36,519 bases of DNA from CAZMRF01 sp964568735 (lineage in GTDB: Bacteria; Acidobacteriota; Polarisedimenticolia; JACPZX01), in assembly GCA_964568735.1 (NCBI GenBank), contig CAZMRF010000052.1:1-36519 (forward strand). The letters are read 5' to 3'. Below the pieces are notes generated by a model. The model saw nothing but the letters and a program-made list of their open reading frames with translations, made no database searches and was not told the origin of the DNA. Positions 16,485 through 25,234 of this stretch are shown here, piece by piece. Positions within the stretch are counted from its first letter, which is position 1; the number at the start of each line of letters is the position of its first letter. The position numbers were made by a program, and so were the translations under genes.

Positions 16485-17642
16485 ATGCAGAGAATCGGCT
16501 TTGAAGCATCCTGCCTCGCCCGGCTCATCGGCCGCATCCAGCGCGGAGCGTTCCTACCCGCTCTGGTGCCTTTCGCGTCGCTCCTCCTGGCGGCGGCCGC
16601 GTCCGCGCCGGGCGTCCTGGAGCAGGAGGGTCCGCCCCCGGCGCTCGTCGTCACCGCGACAGTGACCTCCGAAGTGCTCACCGAGGAGGTGAGCTTCCTC
16701 GGAACGGTGCGGCCCCTCCTCGACAGCCTGGTCGCCTCCGAGATCGAGGGACGGGTCGCCGAGCGGCTGGTCGAGAACGGAGAGCGCGTCGAGAAGGGGC
16801 AGGCGCTCGTGAGGCTCGACGCCACGCAGCTCGCGACCGACCTCCAGCGCGTCGAGGCAGAGGGGGCTGAGACGGAGGCCAGGCTCGCCCTCGCCCGGCG
16901 CCAGGAGTCGCGCGCGCAGGAGCTGCACGACAGCGAGGTGCTTGCCTCGGGCCTCTACGACGAGAGAGTCGCGGAGCGGAAGGCGCTCGAAGGGCGTCTC
17001 GCAGGCATCGAGGCCCGGATGGCGTCGATCCGATACGACCTGGCGCTCGCCACGATCAAGGCTCCCTTCACGGGCGTCGTGACCGAGATCCACTGCGAGG
17101 TCGGCGAGTGGATGGGCCGCGGCGAGACGGTGGTGCGCCTGGCCGACCTCGGCACGATCGAGATCCGCCTGGATGTGCCGGAGCAGTACTACTCGCACCT
17201 CAGCCCGGGGAAGCTCGCCCCGGTCACGATCGACTCGCTACCCGATCTCGACCTGAGCGCGAAGATCTTCGCGCTCGTACCCCAGGCCGACGAGGAGGCG
17301 CGCACCTTCCCCGTCATCATCCGAGCGGTCAACCCCGGCCGGCGTGTCGGGGCCGGGATGCTCGCCCGCGTGCAGCTTGCGGTCAGCACCGGGCGCCAGG
17401 CCTTGCTGGTCCCGAAGGACGCCATCGTCCGGCAGGCGCAGCAGTCGGTCGTCTATGTCGTCAACGGCGACGGCACGGTGCGCGCCGTGGGCGTGCGCAC
17501 CCGCGCGGCCGGAGGAACCCGCGTGGAGGTGACGGGCGAGATAAAGGCTGGTGAGATGGTCGTGGTCAAGGGAAACGAGCGGCTGGCTCCCGGCCAGAAG
17601 GTCCGGATGGAGGAAGGCGCCTCGGTCGCCGCCGGGAACTAG
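16485..17642 (+). CDS. RND efflux periplasmic adaptor subunit (membrane fusion protein)
   Basis: 385-residue adaptor that bridges the RND pump to an outer-membrane channel. An N-terminal hydrophobic segment (about residues 22-40) serves as signal or anchor; there is no lipobox Cys. A barrel-sandwich (biotinyl-lipoyl-like) half is at about 60-110, and a helical hairpin follows at about 110-185 (QESRAQELHDSEVLASGLYDER). The returning lipoyl half has the family motif IKAPFTGVVTEIHCEVGEWM. A beta-barrel and membrane-proximal domain follow, with LVPKDAIVRQAQQSVVYVV. I chose ATG 16485 because of the strong GGGAGGGGGGAG six bases upstream, although the frame stays open back to 16266. The pump gene follows after 47 bases. 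Confidence 0.92.
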   Translation: MQRIGFEASCLARLIGRIQRGAFLPALVPFASLLLAAAASAPGVLEQEGPPPALVVTATVTSEVLTEEVSFLGTVRPLLDSLVASEIEGRVAERLVENGERVEKGQALVRLDATQLATDLQRVEAEGAETEARLALARRQESRAQELHDSEVLASGLYDERVAERKALEGRLAGIEARMASIRYDLALATIKAPFTGVVTEIHCEVGEWMGRGETVVRLADLGTIEIRLDVPEQYYSHLSPGKLAPVTIDSLPDLDLSAKIFALVPQADEEARTFPVIIRAVNPGRRVGAGMLARVQLAVSTGRQALLVPKDAIVRQAQQSVVYVVNGDGTVRAVGVRTRAAGGTRVEVTGEIKAGEMVVVKGNERLAPGQKVRMEEGASVAAGN

Positions 17643-17689
17643 GCGTTCGGCCGAGTCATCGCTGGAGCCGCACAGGGGAGGGGTTGAAC

Positions 17690-20600
17690 GTGGACTTCAT
17701 CCGATTCTCCATCCAGAAGCCGGTCACGGTCGCCGTGGGCGTCCTGCTGGCCACCCTCTGCGGCCTCATCGCCCTGAAATACGTCCCCGTCCAGCTCACC
17801 CCCACCATCGATACTCCTCAGGTGACGGTCCTCACGGCCTGGCCGGGGGCGAGCCCTCTCGAAGTGGAGAGGGAGATCATCGACGAGCAGGAAGAGCAGC
17901 TCAAGAGCCTCGACGGCCTCGTCAAGATGGAGAGCGAGGCCCATGAGAGCTTCGGGCAGGTGGTCATGGAGTTCCCCGTCGGCACGGACACGGACTCCAT
18001 GCTGGTCAAGGTAGCCAACCGCCTCGAGCAGGTGCCCGATTACCCCAGCGACGCCGACAAGCCCGTCATCTATACCGTGGATCCCTCCACCCAGGCGGTG
18101 GCCTGGTTCATCATCTCGACAGCTCCAGGCTACGACCTGGATGTCTCCACCCTCTTCGACTACGTCGACGATCAGATCAAGCCCAGGCTGGAGCGCGTTC
18201 CGGGAGTGGCGCAGTCGAACATCTACGGCGGCCGGACGCGAGAGATGCAGGTCATCGTGGATCCGGACAAGCTCGCCGTGCGCGCACTGACCGTCGGCGA
18301 CGTGGCGACGGCGCTGGGCTCGGAGAACAAGGATTACTCGGCGGGAGACTTCGACGAGGGCAAGCGGCGGTACATCGTGCGCACCGCGGGGGACTACCGC
18401 AGCGCCGAGGACGTGGAGAACGTCATCATCGCCACCGTGAACGCGGCCCCCGTGTACGTGCGCGACATCGGCCGGGCCGAGCTGGGCTACCGGAAGGCGG
18501 ACGCCTTCGTGCGGCATCTGGGGCGGCCCGCCCTCGCGCTCAACGCCCTGCGGGAGCCGGGTACGAACGTCATGGAGGTGATGAAGGGGATCTACAAGAC
18601 CGTCGAGGAGATCGATCGCGAGGTGCTCCGGCCGCAGGGGCTCACGATGGAGCTGGTCTACGATCAGACGACCTACATCAAATCGTCGATCAACCTGGTC
18701 GAGTCGAACATCTACGTGGGCGGCTCCCTCGCCGTCCTGGTGCTCCTCCTGTTCCTGCGATCCGTGAGCGCCACCTTCATCGTGGCCGTCTCCATCCCGA
18801 TCTCCGTCATCGCCACCTTCCTCGTCATGGCCCTGTCGGGGCGCTCCATCAACGTGATTTCCCTCGCGGGTCTCGCCTTCGCCGTGGGGATGGTCGTGGA
18901 CAACGCCATTGTCGTCCTCGAGAACGTCTTCCGTCACAGGGAAATGGGGAAGCCCCGCGGCCGGGCCGCGCTCGACGGAACCGTCGAGGTGTGGGGAGCC
19001 GTCCTCGCCTCCACGCTGACGACCGTCGTCGTCTTCCTCCCCGTGATCTTCGTCGAGGAGGAGGCGGGGCAGCTCTTCCGCGACATCGCCATCGCCATCT
19101 CAGCGTCCGTCTTCCTCAGCCTGGTCGTCTCGGTGACGGTCGTCCCCGCGCTCGCGGCCCGAATGCTGGGACGGGGCGTCCACGGAGAAACGGGCGATTC
19201 CGCGGCGGCGCGCGCCGCGCGGCACCACGTCGGACGCCTCGCAGCCCTGGGGGATCGCCTCTTCGGCCACATCCCCGAGAAGATCGGCGCGGTCAATGCC
19301 TGGTTTCACCACAACAAGACGCGCCGCGTGGCTCTCATCGCGGGCCTCACCGGGGCCTCCCTGCTCGGTTCGTGGCTCCTGATGCCCAAGGCGGAGTACC
19401 TGCCGACGGGCAACAGCAACTTCGTCATCGGCATCGTCCTCCCGCCCCCGGGTTACAACCTCGAGGAGCTGCAGGCCATGGGCGCGGGGATCGAGGCCGA
19501 CCTGGCGCCCATGTGGGAGGTCCACGAGGATCCGGCCGAGAACGCGGCCCATCCCGGCGGAGGGATCGAGAATTTCTTCTACGTCGGCTTCGGCCAGCAG
19601 GTCTTCATGGGCATGCGAGCGAGGGACGACTCGAGAGTGAAGGAGCTGATGCCGGTGCTCCAGTCGGCCCTGATGAAGCTGCCCGGCTGCATCGGGATCG
19701 CGACGCAGCCCAGCATCTTCCAGACCGGGCTCGGGGAGGGACGTTCGATCAACGTCGATCTCCGCGGCCCCGATCTCGAGAAGCTGATCGCGGCCGGCGG
19801 GCAGATGTTCGGCATGATCTACGGGGCGATTCCGGGGGTGCAGGCGAGGCCCATCCCGGGGCTCGATCTGGGGAGTCCCGAGTACCGCCTGAGGCCCGAC
19901 AGACGGCGCATGGCCGACGTGGGGCTCACCAACCGCGAGCTCGGATTCACGGTGGACGCTCTCGTGGACGGCGCCAAGGCCAGCGACTACAGGATCGAGG
20001 GAAGGGAGATTGACCTCGTCATCAAGGGCGACGAGCAGACCTTCCGATTCGGCCAGGATCTCTCCGCCATTCCCATCAACACCCCGAACGGCAAACTGGT
20101 GACCCTGGGCTCCGTGGCCGACATCGAGATCGTCGGCGGGCCGACCCAGGTCAACCACCACGAAAGGCTGCGAGCCATCCGCCTCTCGGTGGTGCCGCCC
20201 GAGACGATGCCTCTCGAGGAGGCGATGGACCTCCTCGAGGAGAAGGTGATCGAGCCCGCCCGGGCCTCGGGCGCCATCGAGCCCCCGATCAGCGTCCGGC
20301 TCAGCGGCACCGCCGACGATCTGACGCGGACGCGGCAGGCGCTCATGGGCAACTTCCTCGTCGCGCTCGCCATCACCTATCTCCTGATGGCTGCGCTCTT
20401 CCAGTCCTGGCTCTACCCGCTGGTGATCATGTTCTCGGTGCCCCTGGCGATCGTGGGCGGCTTCATGGGCCTCTGGCTCGTCAACGCCGCGCTCTCCTAC
20501 CAGCCGATGGACATCCTGACGATGCTCGGCTTCGTGTTCCTCATCGGCGTCGTCGTGAACAACGCGATCCTGATCGTCCATCAGTCCCTGAACCTGATCC

Positions 20601-20905
20601 GCCACGAGGGCATGAAGCCCCAAGAAGCGATCCCCGAGGCCGTCCGCACGCGCGTGCGTCCCATCTTCATGACCACGGGGACGACCGTCTTCGGGATGCT
20701 GCCGCTGGTGCTCTTCCCGGGCGCCGGATCGGAGCTCTACCGCGGGCTGGGCAGCGTGATGATCGGCGGGCTGACCGTCGGGACCATCTTCACGCTCTTC
20801 CTGGTCCCGGCGCTCCTGAGCCTCACCATCGAGGCGCGGATGAAGCTCCGCCCCGTCAAGGAAGGCGACCCGGACGACGAGGATCTAGCCCGCGCCGTGG
20901 CCTGA
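17690..20905 (+). CDS. RND multidrug-efflux-type inner-membrane pump (AcrB/HAE1 family)
   Basis: 1071-residue proton-driven exporter with the usual repeated layout: TM1 at the N-terminus, a large periplasmic porter/docking loop, TM2-6, a second loop, TM7-12. In TM4 the motif is GMVVDNAIVVLENV, so the paired acidic residues of AcrB (Asp407-Asp408) are Asp404-Asn405 here. This is common in several non-AcrB HAE branches. The second-half equivalent is FLIGVVVNNAILIV. Start GTG 17690 is preferred over the TTG at 17684 because GAGGGG then lies at proper spacing. No TolC-like channel gene is nearby. Substrate unknown; biocides, lipids or small molecules are possible. Confidence 0.93.
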   Translation: MDFIRFSIQKPVTVAVGVLLATLCGLIALKYVPVQLTPTIDTPQVTVLTAWPGASPLEVEREIIDEQEEQLKSLDGLVKMESEAHESFGQVVMEFPVGTDTDSMLVKVANRLEQVPDYPSDADKPVIYTVDPSTQAVAWFIISTAPGYDLDVSTLFDYVDDQIKPRLERVPGVAQSNIYGGRTREMQVIVDPDKLAVRALTVGDVATALGSENKDYSAGDFDEGKRRYIVRTAGDYRSAEDVENVIIATVNAAPVYVRDIGRAELGYRKADAFVRHLGRPALALNALREPGTNVMEVMKGIYKTVEEIDREVLRPQGLTMELVYDQTTYIKSSINLVESNIYVGGSLAVLVLLLFLRSVSATFIVAVSIPISVIATFLVMALSGRSINVISLAGLAFAVGMVVDNAIVVLENVFRHREMGKPRGRAALDGTVEVWGAVLASTLTTVVVFLPVIFVEEEAGQLFRDIAIAISASVFLSLVVSVTVVPALAARMLGRGVHGETGDSAAARAARHHVGRLAALGDRLFGHIPEKIGAVNAWFHHNKTRRVALIAGLTGASLLGSWLLMPKAEYLPTGNSNFVIGIVLPPPGYNLEELQAMGAGIEADLAPMWEVHEDPAENAAHPGGGIENFFYVGFGQQVFMGMRARDDSRVKELMPVLQSALMKLPGCIGIATQPSIFQTGLGEGRSINVDLRGPDLEKLIAAGGQMFGMIYGAIPGVQARPIPGLDLGSPEYRLRPDRRRMADVGLTNRELGFTVDALVDGAKASDYRIEGREIDLVIKGDEQTFRFGQDLSAIPINTPNGKLVTLGSVADIEIVGGPTQVNHHERLRAIRLSVVPPETMPLEEAMDLLEEKVIEPARASGAIEPPISVRLSGTADDLTRTRQALMGNFLVALAITYLLMAALFQSWLYPLVIMFSVPLAIVGGFMGLWLVNAALSYQPMDILTMLGFVFLIGVVVNNAILIVHQSLNLIRHEGMKPQEAIPEAVRTRVRPIFMTTGTTVFGMLPLVLFPGAGSELYRGLGSVMIGGLTVGTIFTLFLVPALLSLTIEARMKLRPVKEGDPDDEDLARAVA

Positions 20906-21045
20906 GCCGTCCCGGCCTGCGCCTCCCGACGGGCTCGCGCGCCGGCGGGGATGCTCTCTCCACCCCCATGTCAGCACGTGCGACGTTCGATTCCGGTTTC
21001 TCCGAGCCTCGCCGGTGCCGACCCCCTCGCTCGGGCCCGTGCCAC

Positions 21046-21051
21046 TATAAT
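21046..21051 (+). promoter_or_regulatory. Perfect TATAAT -10 element giving a leaderless start
   Basis: TATAAT ends six bases before the ATG at 21058, so the predicted +1 falls on the A of the start codon. No Shine-Dalgarno sequence precedes the ATG and no good -35 is seen. The 150 bases between the RND gene and this point hold no supportable gene; a GAGCC-GTC / GAC-GGGCTC partial stem lies just after the RND stop. Confidence 0.55.
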
Positions 21052-21057
21052 CGTGTC

Positions 21058-21327
21058 ATGGCATTCGAGGGGCTTCCGGGCTGCGACCTCGTGATGAAGG
21101 GAATCGAGGACATCGCGAACGGCCACGAGAGTGCCGAGGCGCTCCTGGTGGCCGTTGGCGCTCCCCGACTTCGTGCACTGGGGCTGGATATCCCATACCT
21201 GGAAGGGCCCGAGCACGCCCTCTACGAGCTGCTCGCCCGCGACGATCCCGACGGGGCCCACTCCCGCTACAACGCGCTGATACGGCGCCTCGTGAGCTTC
21301 GAGCGTGCAGCCGGATGCGAGGGCTGA
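21058..21327 (+). CDS. Small conserved partner protein of a nucleotidyltransferase (putative TA-like component)
   Basis: 89 residues, soluble, no HEPN R-x4-6-H motif and no recognisable DNA-binding fold. Visible landmarks are LPGCDLVMKGIEDIANGHESAEALLVAVGAPRLRALGLDIP and the C-terminal DPDGAHSRYNALIRRLVSFERA. I have the impression that proteins with these motifs stand upstream of DUF6036-type nucleotidyltransferases in other genomes, but cannot verify it here. Its end overlaps the nucleotidyltransferase start by 13 bases. Start ATG 21058 is fixed by the adjacent TATAAT (leaderless). It could be an antitoxin or a substrate adaptor; function is unknown. Confidence 0.65.
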   Translation: MAFEGLPGCDLVMKGIEDIANGHESAEALLVAVGAPRLRALGLDIPYLEGPEHALYELLARDDPDGAHSRYNALIRRLVSFERAAGCEG

Positions 21328-21839
21328 CCGATCGCGGGAGGTTGGATCGCTTCATGCGCCGATGCGGCGCAGAGACGAGATCCGCAGGCCGGGTCTACTT
21401 CACCGGCGGCGCCACGGCGGTGATTCACGGCTGGCGCGAGTCCACCATCGACGTGGATCTCCTCCTCGAGGGAGGCGCCGAATCCCTCCTCCAGTCCTTC
21501 CCGGCGATCAAGGAGGAGCTGCAGATCAACGTGGAACTCGCCTCCCCTGCCGATTTCATCCCCGAGCTGCGCGGATGGAGGGATCGCTCTGCCTTCATCT
21601 CGCGGGAAGGCGCGATCGACTTCCTCCACTACGACTACTACTCCCAGGCTCTCTCCAAGGTCGAGAGGTCCCACTCGATGGATCTTCTCGACGTCCGCGA
21701 GATGATCGGCCGCGGCCTCGTTCAAGAAGAGGAGCTGCGCCGCCTCTTCGAGCAGATCGTCCCCGAGCTGCACCGGTATCCGGCAATCGACCTCAAGGCC
21801 TTCCGAAGCCAGCTGGAAGCCATCCTGAAGCGAGCGTGA
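21315..21839 (+). CDS. DUF6036-type nucleotidyltransferase (MNT/AbiEii-like)
   Basis: 174 residues with a pol-beta-type nucleotidyltransferase core: G31-G32-A33 of the turn (FTGGATAVIHGWRESTIDVDL), then the metal-binding D46-V47-D48. A later Asp that may complete the site is in AIDFLHYDY. Related stand-alone enzymes act as toxins (MenT/AbiEii type) or as antitoxin MNTs that adenylylate HEPN toxins. Since the partner is not HEPN, the enzyme itself may be the toxin. It overlaps the upstream small gene by 13 bases and has no separate ribosome site, suggesting coupled translation. It is convergent with the MazF-like gene 3 bases away. Confidence 0.75.
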   Translation: MRGLTDRGRLDRFMRRCGAETRSAGRVYFTGGATAVIHGWRESTIDVDLLLEGGAESLLQSFPAIKEELQINVELASPADFIPELRGWRDRSAFISREGAIDFLHYDYYSQALSKVERSHSMDLLDVREMIGRGLVQEEELRRLFEQIVPELHRYPAIDLKAFRSQLEAILKRA

Positions 21840-21842
21840 GCT

Positions 21843-22307
21843 TCACCGTCGGCGCCGGCGCGTGCTGCTACCAGGTCTCGAGACGGTTCCAAGCCGGCCC
21901 GCCCGGAGGGCTGCGACCTCCCGCAGCGTCCTGTCGCGCTCCTCGGGCTCCGCGGCCCCGTAGAGCGGCTGGATGACACCCACGATTCCCCGGATCACCT
22001 CGTCGAGGCGTGAGCTGGTCAGGGACCCGATCCGGCGAAACAGGAAGCGCTTGTCCACCGTCGTGAGCTGGGAGACATTCACGACGCTCTTCCGCCTCAA
22101 GCCCGCCTCCCCCTTCTTCAACGTCACATTACCGAAGGCGCGGCCGAGCCCCAGATGGCTCGTGACCACGGCCACGACAGTCGTGGAAATCCTGCTGCCG
22201 TTGAAGGCGTCGTTCTGCACGACGACGCAGGGCCGTCGGAAGGCCGGCCCAGATCCCTTGGGCGGGCCGAGGTCGAGCCAGTAGATCTCGCCCTGCCTGA
22301 TCACCAT
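21843..22307 (-). CDS. MazF/PemK family endoribonuclease toxin
   Basis: 154-residue toxin; the family cleaves mRNA or tRNA/rRNA at short motifs to arrest growth. The N-terminal SH3-like barrel is clear: IRQGEIYWLDLGPPKGSGPAFRRPCVVVQND with catalytic-type Arg24/25, Thr49 in VVTSHLGLG, and the strand KSVVNVSQLTTVDKRFL. The last 40 or so residues (after about 115) go beyond the normal family length and end in a strongly basic RRRRR tail. The start overlaps the antitoxin stop by seven bases, giving antitoxin-first coupled expression. Confidence 0.9.
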   Translation of the reverse strand: MVIRQGEIYWLDLGPPKGSGPAFRRPCVVVQNDAFNGSRISTTVVAVVTSHLGLGRAFGNVTLKKGEAGLRRKSVVNVSQLTTVDKRFLFRRIGSLTSSRLDEVIRGIVGVIQPLYGAAEPEERDRTLREVAALRAGRLGTVSRPGSSTRRRRR

Positions 22308-22549
22308 TTCTCATTTTCGAGGAGGTGGCCCAGGTGGTCGAGGGCGGCGCGCCTGAAGGTCTCCTCTCCGGTCGGCGCTTCCCCGCCGTACACGCGGTCG
22401 AGGTTTTCCCGGACGGCAAGCGAGGAGATCTTATCGAGGTAGAAGCGTGCCGCCCGCTGGAAGAACTCACTGCGCGAGAGCTTGGCCGATTCCCGAAAGG
22501 CTTCGATACTGTCGTTCAGAGAGTCTGGAATCGAGATCGCGGTTTTCAT
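22301..22549 (-). CDS. Ribbon-helix-helix antitoxin (MazE/CopG type)
   Basis: 82 residues. The N-terminal strand MKTAISIPDSLNDSIEAF followed by two helices (RESAKLSRSEFFQRAARFYLDK) is a ribbon-helix-helix DNA-binding fold. The C-terminal half is presumably the flexible part that wraps the MazF dimer. ATG 22549 is chosen over the ATG six codons upstream because GGGGAGG precedes it at nine bases and the RHH strand then begins at the N-terminus. It should repress its own promoter, where an inverted repeat lies at 22621-22641. Confidence 0.85.
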   Translation of the reverse strand: MKTAISIPDSLNDSIEAFRESAKLSRSEFFQRAARFYLDKISSLAVRENLDRVYGGEAPTGEETFRRAALDHLGHLLENEKW

Positions 22550-22620
22550 CGGTTCGAGCCTCCCCATGAGACTGAACGAGCAGCGACGGTCCCAGAGCTT
22601 CCCGGCCGCCTGGCCGCCAT

Positions 22621-22641
22621 GGTCATACCAGTAGTATTACC
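22621..22641. promoter_or_regulatory. Probable operator/promoter of the MazF/antitoxin operon
   Basis: GGTCATAC-CAGTA-GTATTACC: inverted repeat with seven of eight positions matching, about 72 bases upstream of the antitoxin start in the only AT-richer patch nearby. On the minus strand it contains TAATAC and TATGAC, either of which could be a -10. This is the arrangement expected for RHH autoregulation. Confidence 0.55.
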
Positions 22642-22670
22642 ACACGACGCCTCGACGAGCCAGCCTTCCC

Positions 22671-25193
22671 TTACCTCCCGTGCATGGCTTCGAGCTGGCG
22701 GACCAGCTCACGCACGCCGGGATCTCCGGGAGCCTGGAGTGCCAGTGTGCGGGCGTGGGCGAGTGCTGCATCGAGGTTGCCCGCCTCCCGGTTGAAGGCT
22801 ACGAGCGCTTCGAGGATGGAGCGATCTCCGGAGTGCCGCTCGTGGGCCTTCTCGAGGACAGCCAGCGCGTCGCTCGTCCGGCCCGCCTCCTGGAGGGCGA
22901 CTCCCAGGACGAAGGCGAATCTCGGCTCCCCGGGCGCCAGATCCGCAGCGCGCTTCAGAGAGCCGATGGCCTCGCCCAGCTTTTCTCGACGGACGAGGTT
23001 CAGCCCCAGCGCGTGATGAAGGCTGGCTGCCTCGGGCCCGCGCGCGAGCCCCTCTCTCAGGACGCGCTCCCCGTCCGCATCTCGATCCATTAGCCGGTAG
23101 AGGTCGGCGAGATTGACATAGGCCGGAATGAAATAGGGATCGAGGAAGAGGGCCTCGAGGCAGGCCTTCTCCGCGAGAGCCGTATCGCCCTGCGCGGTGT
23201 GGAGCCAGGCGAGGTTGAGCTGCCCTTCGGGACGATCTGCGTTCAGCTCCTGAGCGGCCTGGTACTCCGCCAACGCCCGCCGGAGGGCCTCCAGTTGAGC
23301 GGGGCTCATGGTCTCCCGGGGGGAGCCCGCGACGGATCGGCCTGCCTGGATCCTCACGGCGAGAGCGGGATCCTCGAGGAGAGGCGCGCCGAGACGGAGA
23401 GCATCCGGGCTTCCTGACATTTCGAGGGCCTCGAGTGCCGCCATCCTCACGAGTGGATCGCCGTCGCTCAGAGCGGCCTCAACGGCCGGAATGGACGAGA
23501 GGCTGACCCGGGCGGCGAGGAGGTCGAGCGCCGTCGCGCGCGCGATTCCAGGCTGGGACTTGTCCTCGACCAGGCCGGCGAGCGCATGCTCCGCAGACGG
23601 GAGGCCTTCGCGACCAGCGTGAATGGCCTCGGCGAAATGCGGCGCTTTGTCTCTCGAGGCCCCAGCGCTCTTCGCAGTCACGCGTTTCCCCGGCCCGCTC
23701 ACTCCTGACCGGGTCCACTCTTCGACGGCTCCCGCCGCCCACTCCGCCGGGCGATCGCCGTGACAGTTCTGGCAGGCGTTGGGCGTTCCAATCTCGGCCG
23801 TGAGATCGGGACGCGGAACCCGGAAACTGTGATCCCGCCTCGGGTCCACGACCATGTAGGTCCGCGCGGCCATGTGGCAGGCGACGCAGGACGCGCCTTC
23901 ACTTCGCGCCTCGTGGTGATGGTGCTCCGGAGAGTCGAAGCGCGCCGGAAGGTGGCAGCGGGCGCAGACGGCGTCGGGCTCCGCATGGAGCCTGAGGCTG
24001 TGAGGGTCGTGGCAATCGGAGCAGGTCACGCCGGCCGCGTACATCCGACTCTGGATGAAGGAGCCGTACTCGTAGACCTCGCCCAGGATCTGCCCATCAG
24101 CGTGGTAGAGCTCCGCCTCGAGGAGAGCGGGACGGTAGCCCGTCGTGAGCCGCTCATCGGGCAGGACGCCCTCCGCCAGGGTGGACCGGCGTGAGTGGCA
24201 GGGAGCGCAGGCGTTCAGCTCGGTCCTGGTCGCGAGCGCCGGGCGCCGCTTCGCGATCCCCGTAGCGGGATCGAATTCCCATGCGGCGGGCCGCTGCCCC
24301 CCGAAGTCCACGGAGAGGCCGAAGCGCGGCATCGGAGCATTCGCCTCCGATCCGTACGCAGCAGGCAGGATGGAGCTTGCCGGCCCGGCTCCGTCCAAGG
24401 AACCAGGAGACTCCTGGTCGTCTTTCGTTCCCCGCGCCGGGCTCCGTGTCCGAGCCCACTCGACGTGCCGCGAGCCCGGCCCGTGGCAGGCTTCGCAGGC
24501 CACGTCGATCTCGGACCAGGTCGTGTTGTAGGTGCGCATCGCGGCGTCGTAGCCCTTCTTCACGTTCACCGAGTGGCACCCTGCGCACATGTGGTTCCAG
24601 TTCTGGTTCAGCCGGGTCCAGTGGAGGTTGTCGCTGAAAGGAATCGCCTCGCCGGGGTAGAGGTGGAACCAGCGCTGGCCGCCTGATGCCGCCGGCCGGC
24701 TGTCCCATGCGAGGCTCAGGGCCTGGTAACGGCCGCCGGGGAAGGCAATGAGGTACTGCTGGAGCGGCCGCACGCCGAATGTGTAGGCGATCTCGAAGGC
24801 CTGGAGCTTCCCGTCCGAACCATCGGTCCGTACGATGAACCTCCCCTCACGCCTCGAGAAGGTCGAAGTGACGCCGAAGTGCGTGTAGGTGGCGCCGTCG
24901 AAGTCGCCGAGAACCGTCTCCTCGGTGGCCTCCTGCATCGCCAGATCGTGATCGGACCCGCGCCACAGGTCCGCCTCCCGGGCGTGACATCCCGAGCAGG
25001 CCTCCGCGCCGACGAAGGTCGCGGGGGCGGTGGATGCCTCGCCGATGCGATCACCGCGGGACGCACCGGCATGCTCATCCCGCGAAGAGCATCCAGAGGC
25101 CGCGATGGCTGCCGCAAGCAGCGAGGTCAGAACGACGCGGCGCGACCTGCGCGCCGGCGATGGACAACTCTCAGCTCGAAGAGCCTGGCTCAA
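22671..25193 (-). CDS. Octaheme c-type cytochrome lipoprotein with HEAT-like and TPR repeats
   Basis: About 840 residues. A basic N-terminus and hydrophobic segment end in a lipobox-like A-S-G-C (Cys35), so it is probably a lipid-anchored periplasmic or outer-membrane protein. Eight CXXCH haem sites lie at about residues 66, 203, 233, 329, 391, 410, 436 and 474. The spacing resembles cytochrome c554-like multihaem proteins. A HEAT-like section follows (about 525-620: SLSSIPAVEAALSDGDPLVRMAALEAL), then four or five TPR units (about 640-830: RPEGQLNLAWLHTAQGDTALAEKACLEALFLDPYFIPAYVNLADLYRLM). The role is likely electron transfer within a protein complex. The frame is open far upstream, inside DUF3604; the TTG at 25193 (41 bases after the DUF3604 stop, with CGAGG upstream) best fits a signal peptide, but the start is uncertain. 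Confidence 0.87.
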   Translation of the reverse strand: MSQALRAESCPSPARRSRRVVLTSLLAAAIAASGCSSRDEHAGASRGDRIGEASTAPATFVGAEACSGCHAREADLWRGSDHDLAMQEATEETVLGDFDGATYTHFGVTSTFSRREGRFIVRTDGSDGKLQAFEIAYTFGVRPLQQYLIAFPGGRYQALSLAWDSRPAASGGQRWFHLYPGEAIPFSDNLHWTRLNQNWNHMCAGCHSVNVKKGYDAAMRTYNTTWSEIDVACEACHGPGSRHVEWARTRSPARGTKDDQESPGSLDGAGPASSILPAAYGSEANAPMPRFGLSVDFGGQRPAAWEFDPATGIAKRRPALATRTELNACAPCHSRRSTLAEGVLPDERLTTGYRPALLEAELYHADGQILGEVYEYGSFIQSRMYAAGVTCSDCHDPHSLRLHAEPDAVCARCHLPARFDSPEHHHHEARSEGASCVACHMAARTYMVVDPRRDHSFRVPRPDLTAEIGTPNACQNCHGDRPAEWAAGAVEEWTRSGVSGPGKRVTAKSAGASRDKAPHFAEAIHAGREGLPSAEHALAGLVEDKSQPGIARATALDLLAARVSLSSIPAVEAALSDGDPLVRMAALEALEMSGSPDALRLGAPLLEDPALAVRIQAGRSVAGSPRETMSPAQLEALRRALAEYQAAQELNADRPEGQLNLAWLHTAQGDTALAEKACLEALFLDPYFIPAYVNLADLYRLMDRDADGERVLREGLARGPEAASLHHALGLNLVRREKLGEAIGSLKRAADLAPGEPRFAFVLGVALQEAGRTSDALAVLEKAHERHSGDRSILEALVAFNREAGNLDAALAHARTLALQAPGDPGVRELVRQLEAMHGR

Positions 25194-25234
25194 GGAATCG
25201 GGGCCTCGACCGCACCAAGACGCTCCCCGGGCCT

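Noticed and set aside
20980..21010. GTTCGATTCC resembling a tRNA T-loop
   Set aside because: No matching T-stem, acceptor stem or anticodon arm can be drawn around it.
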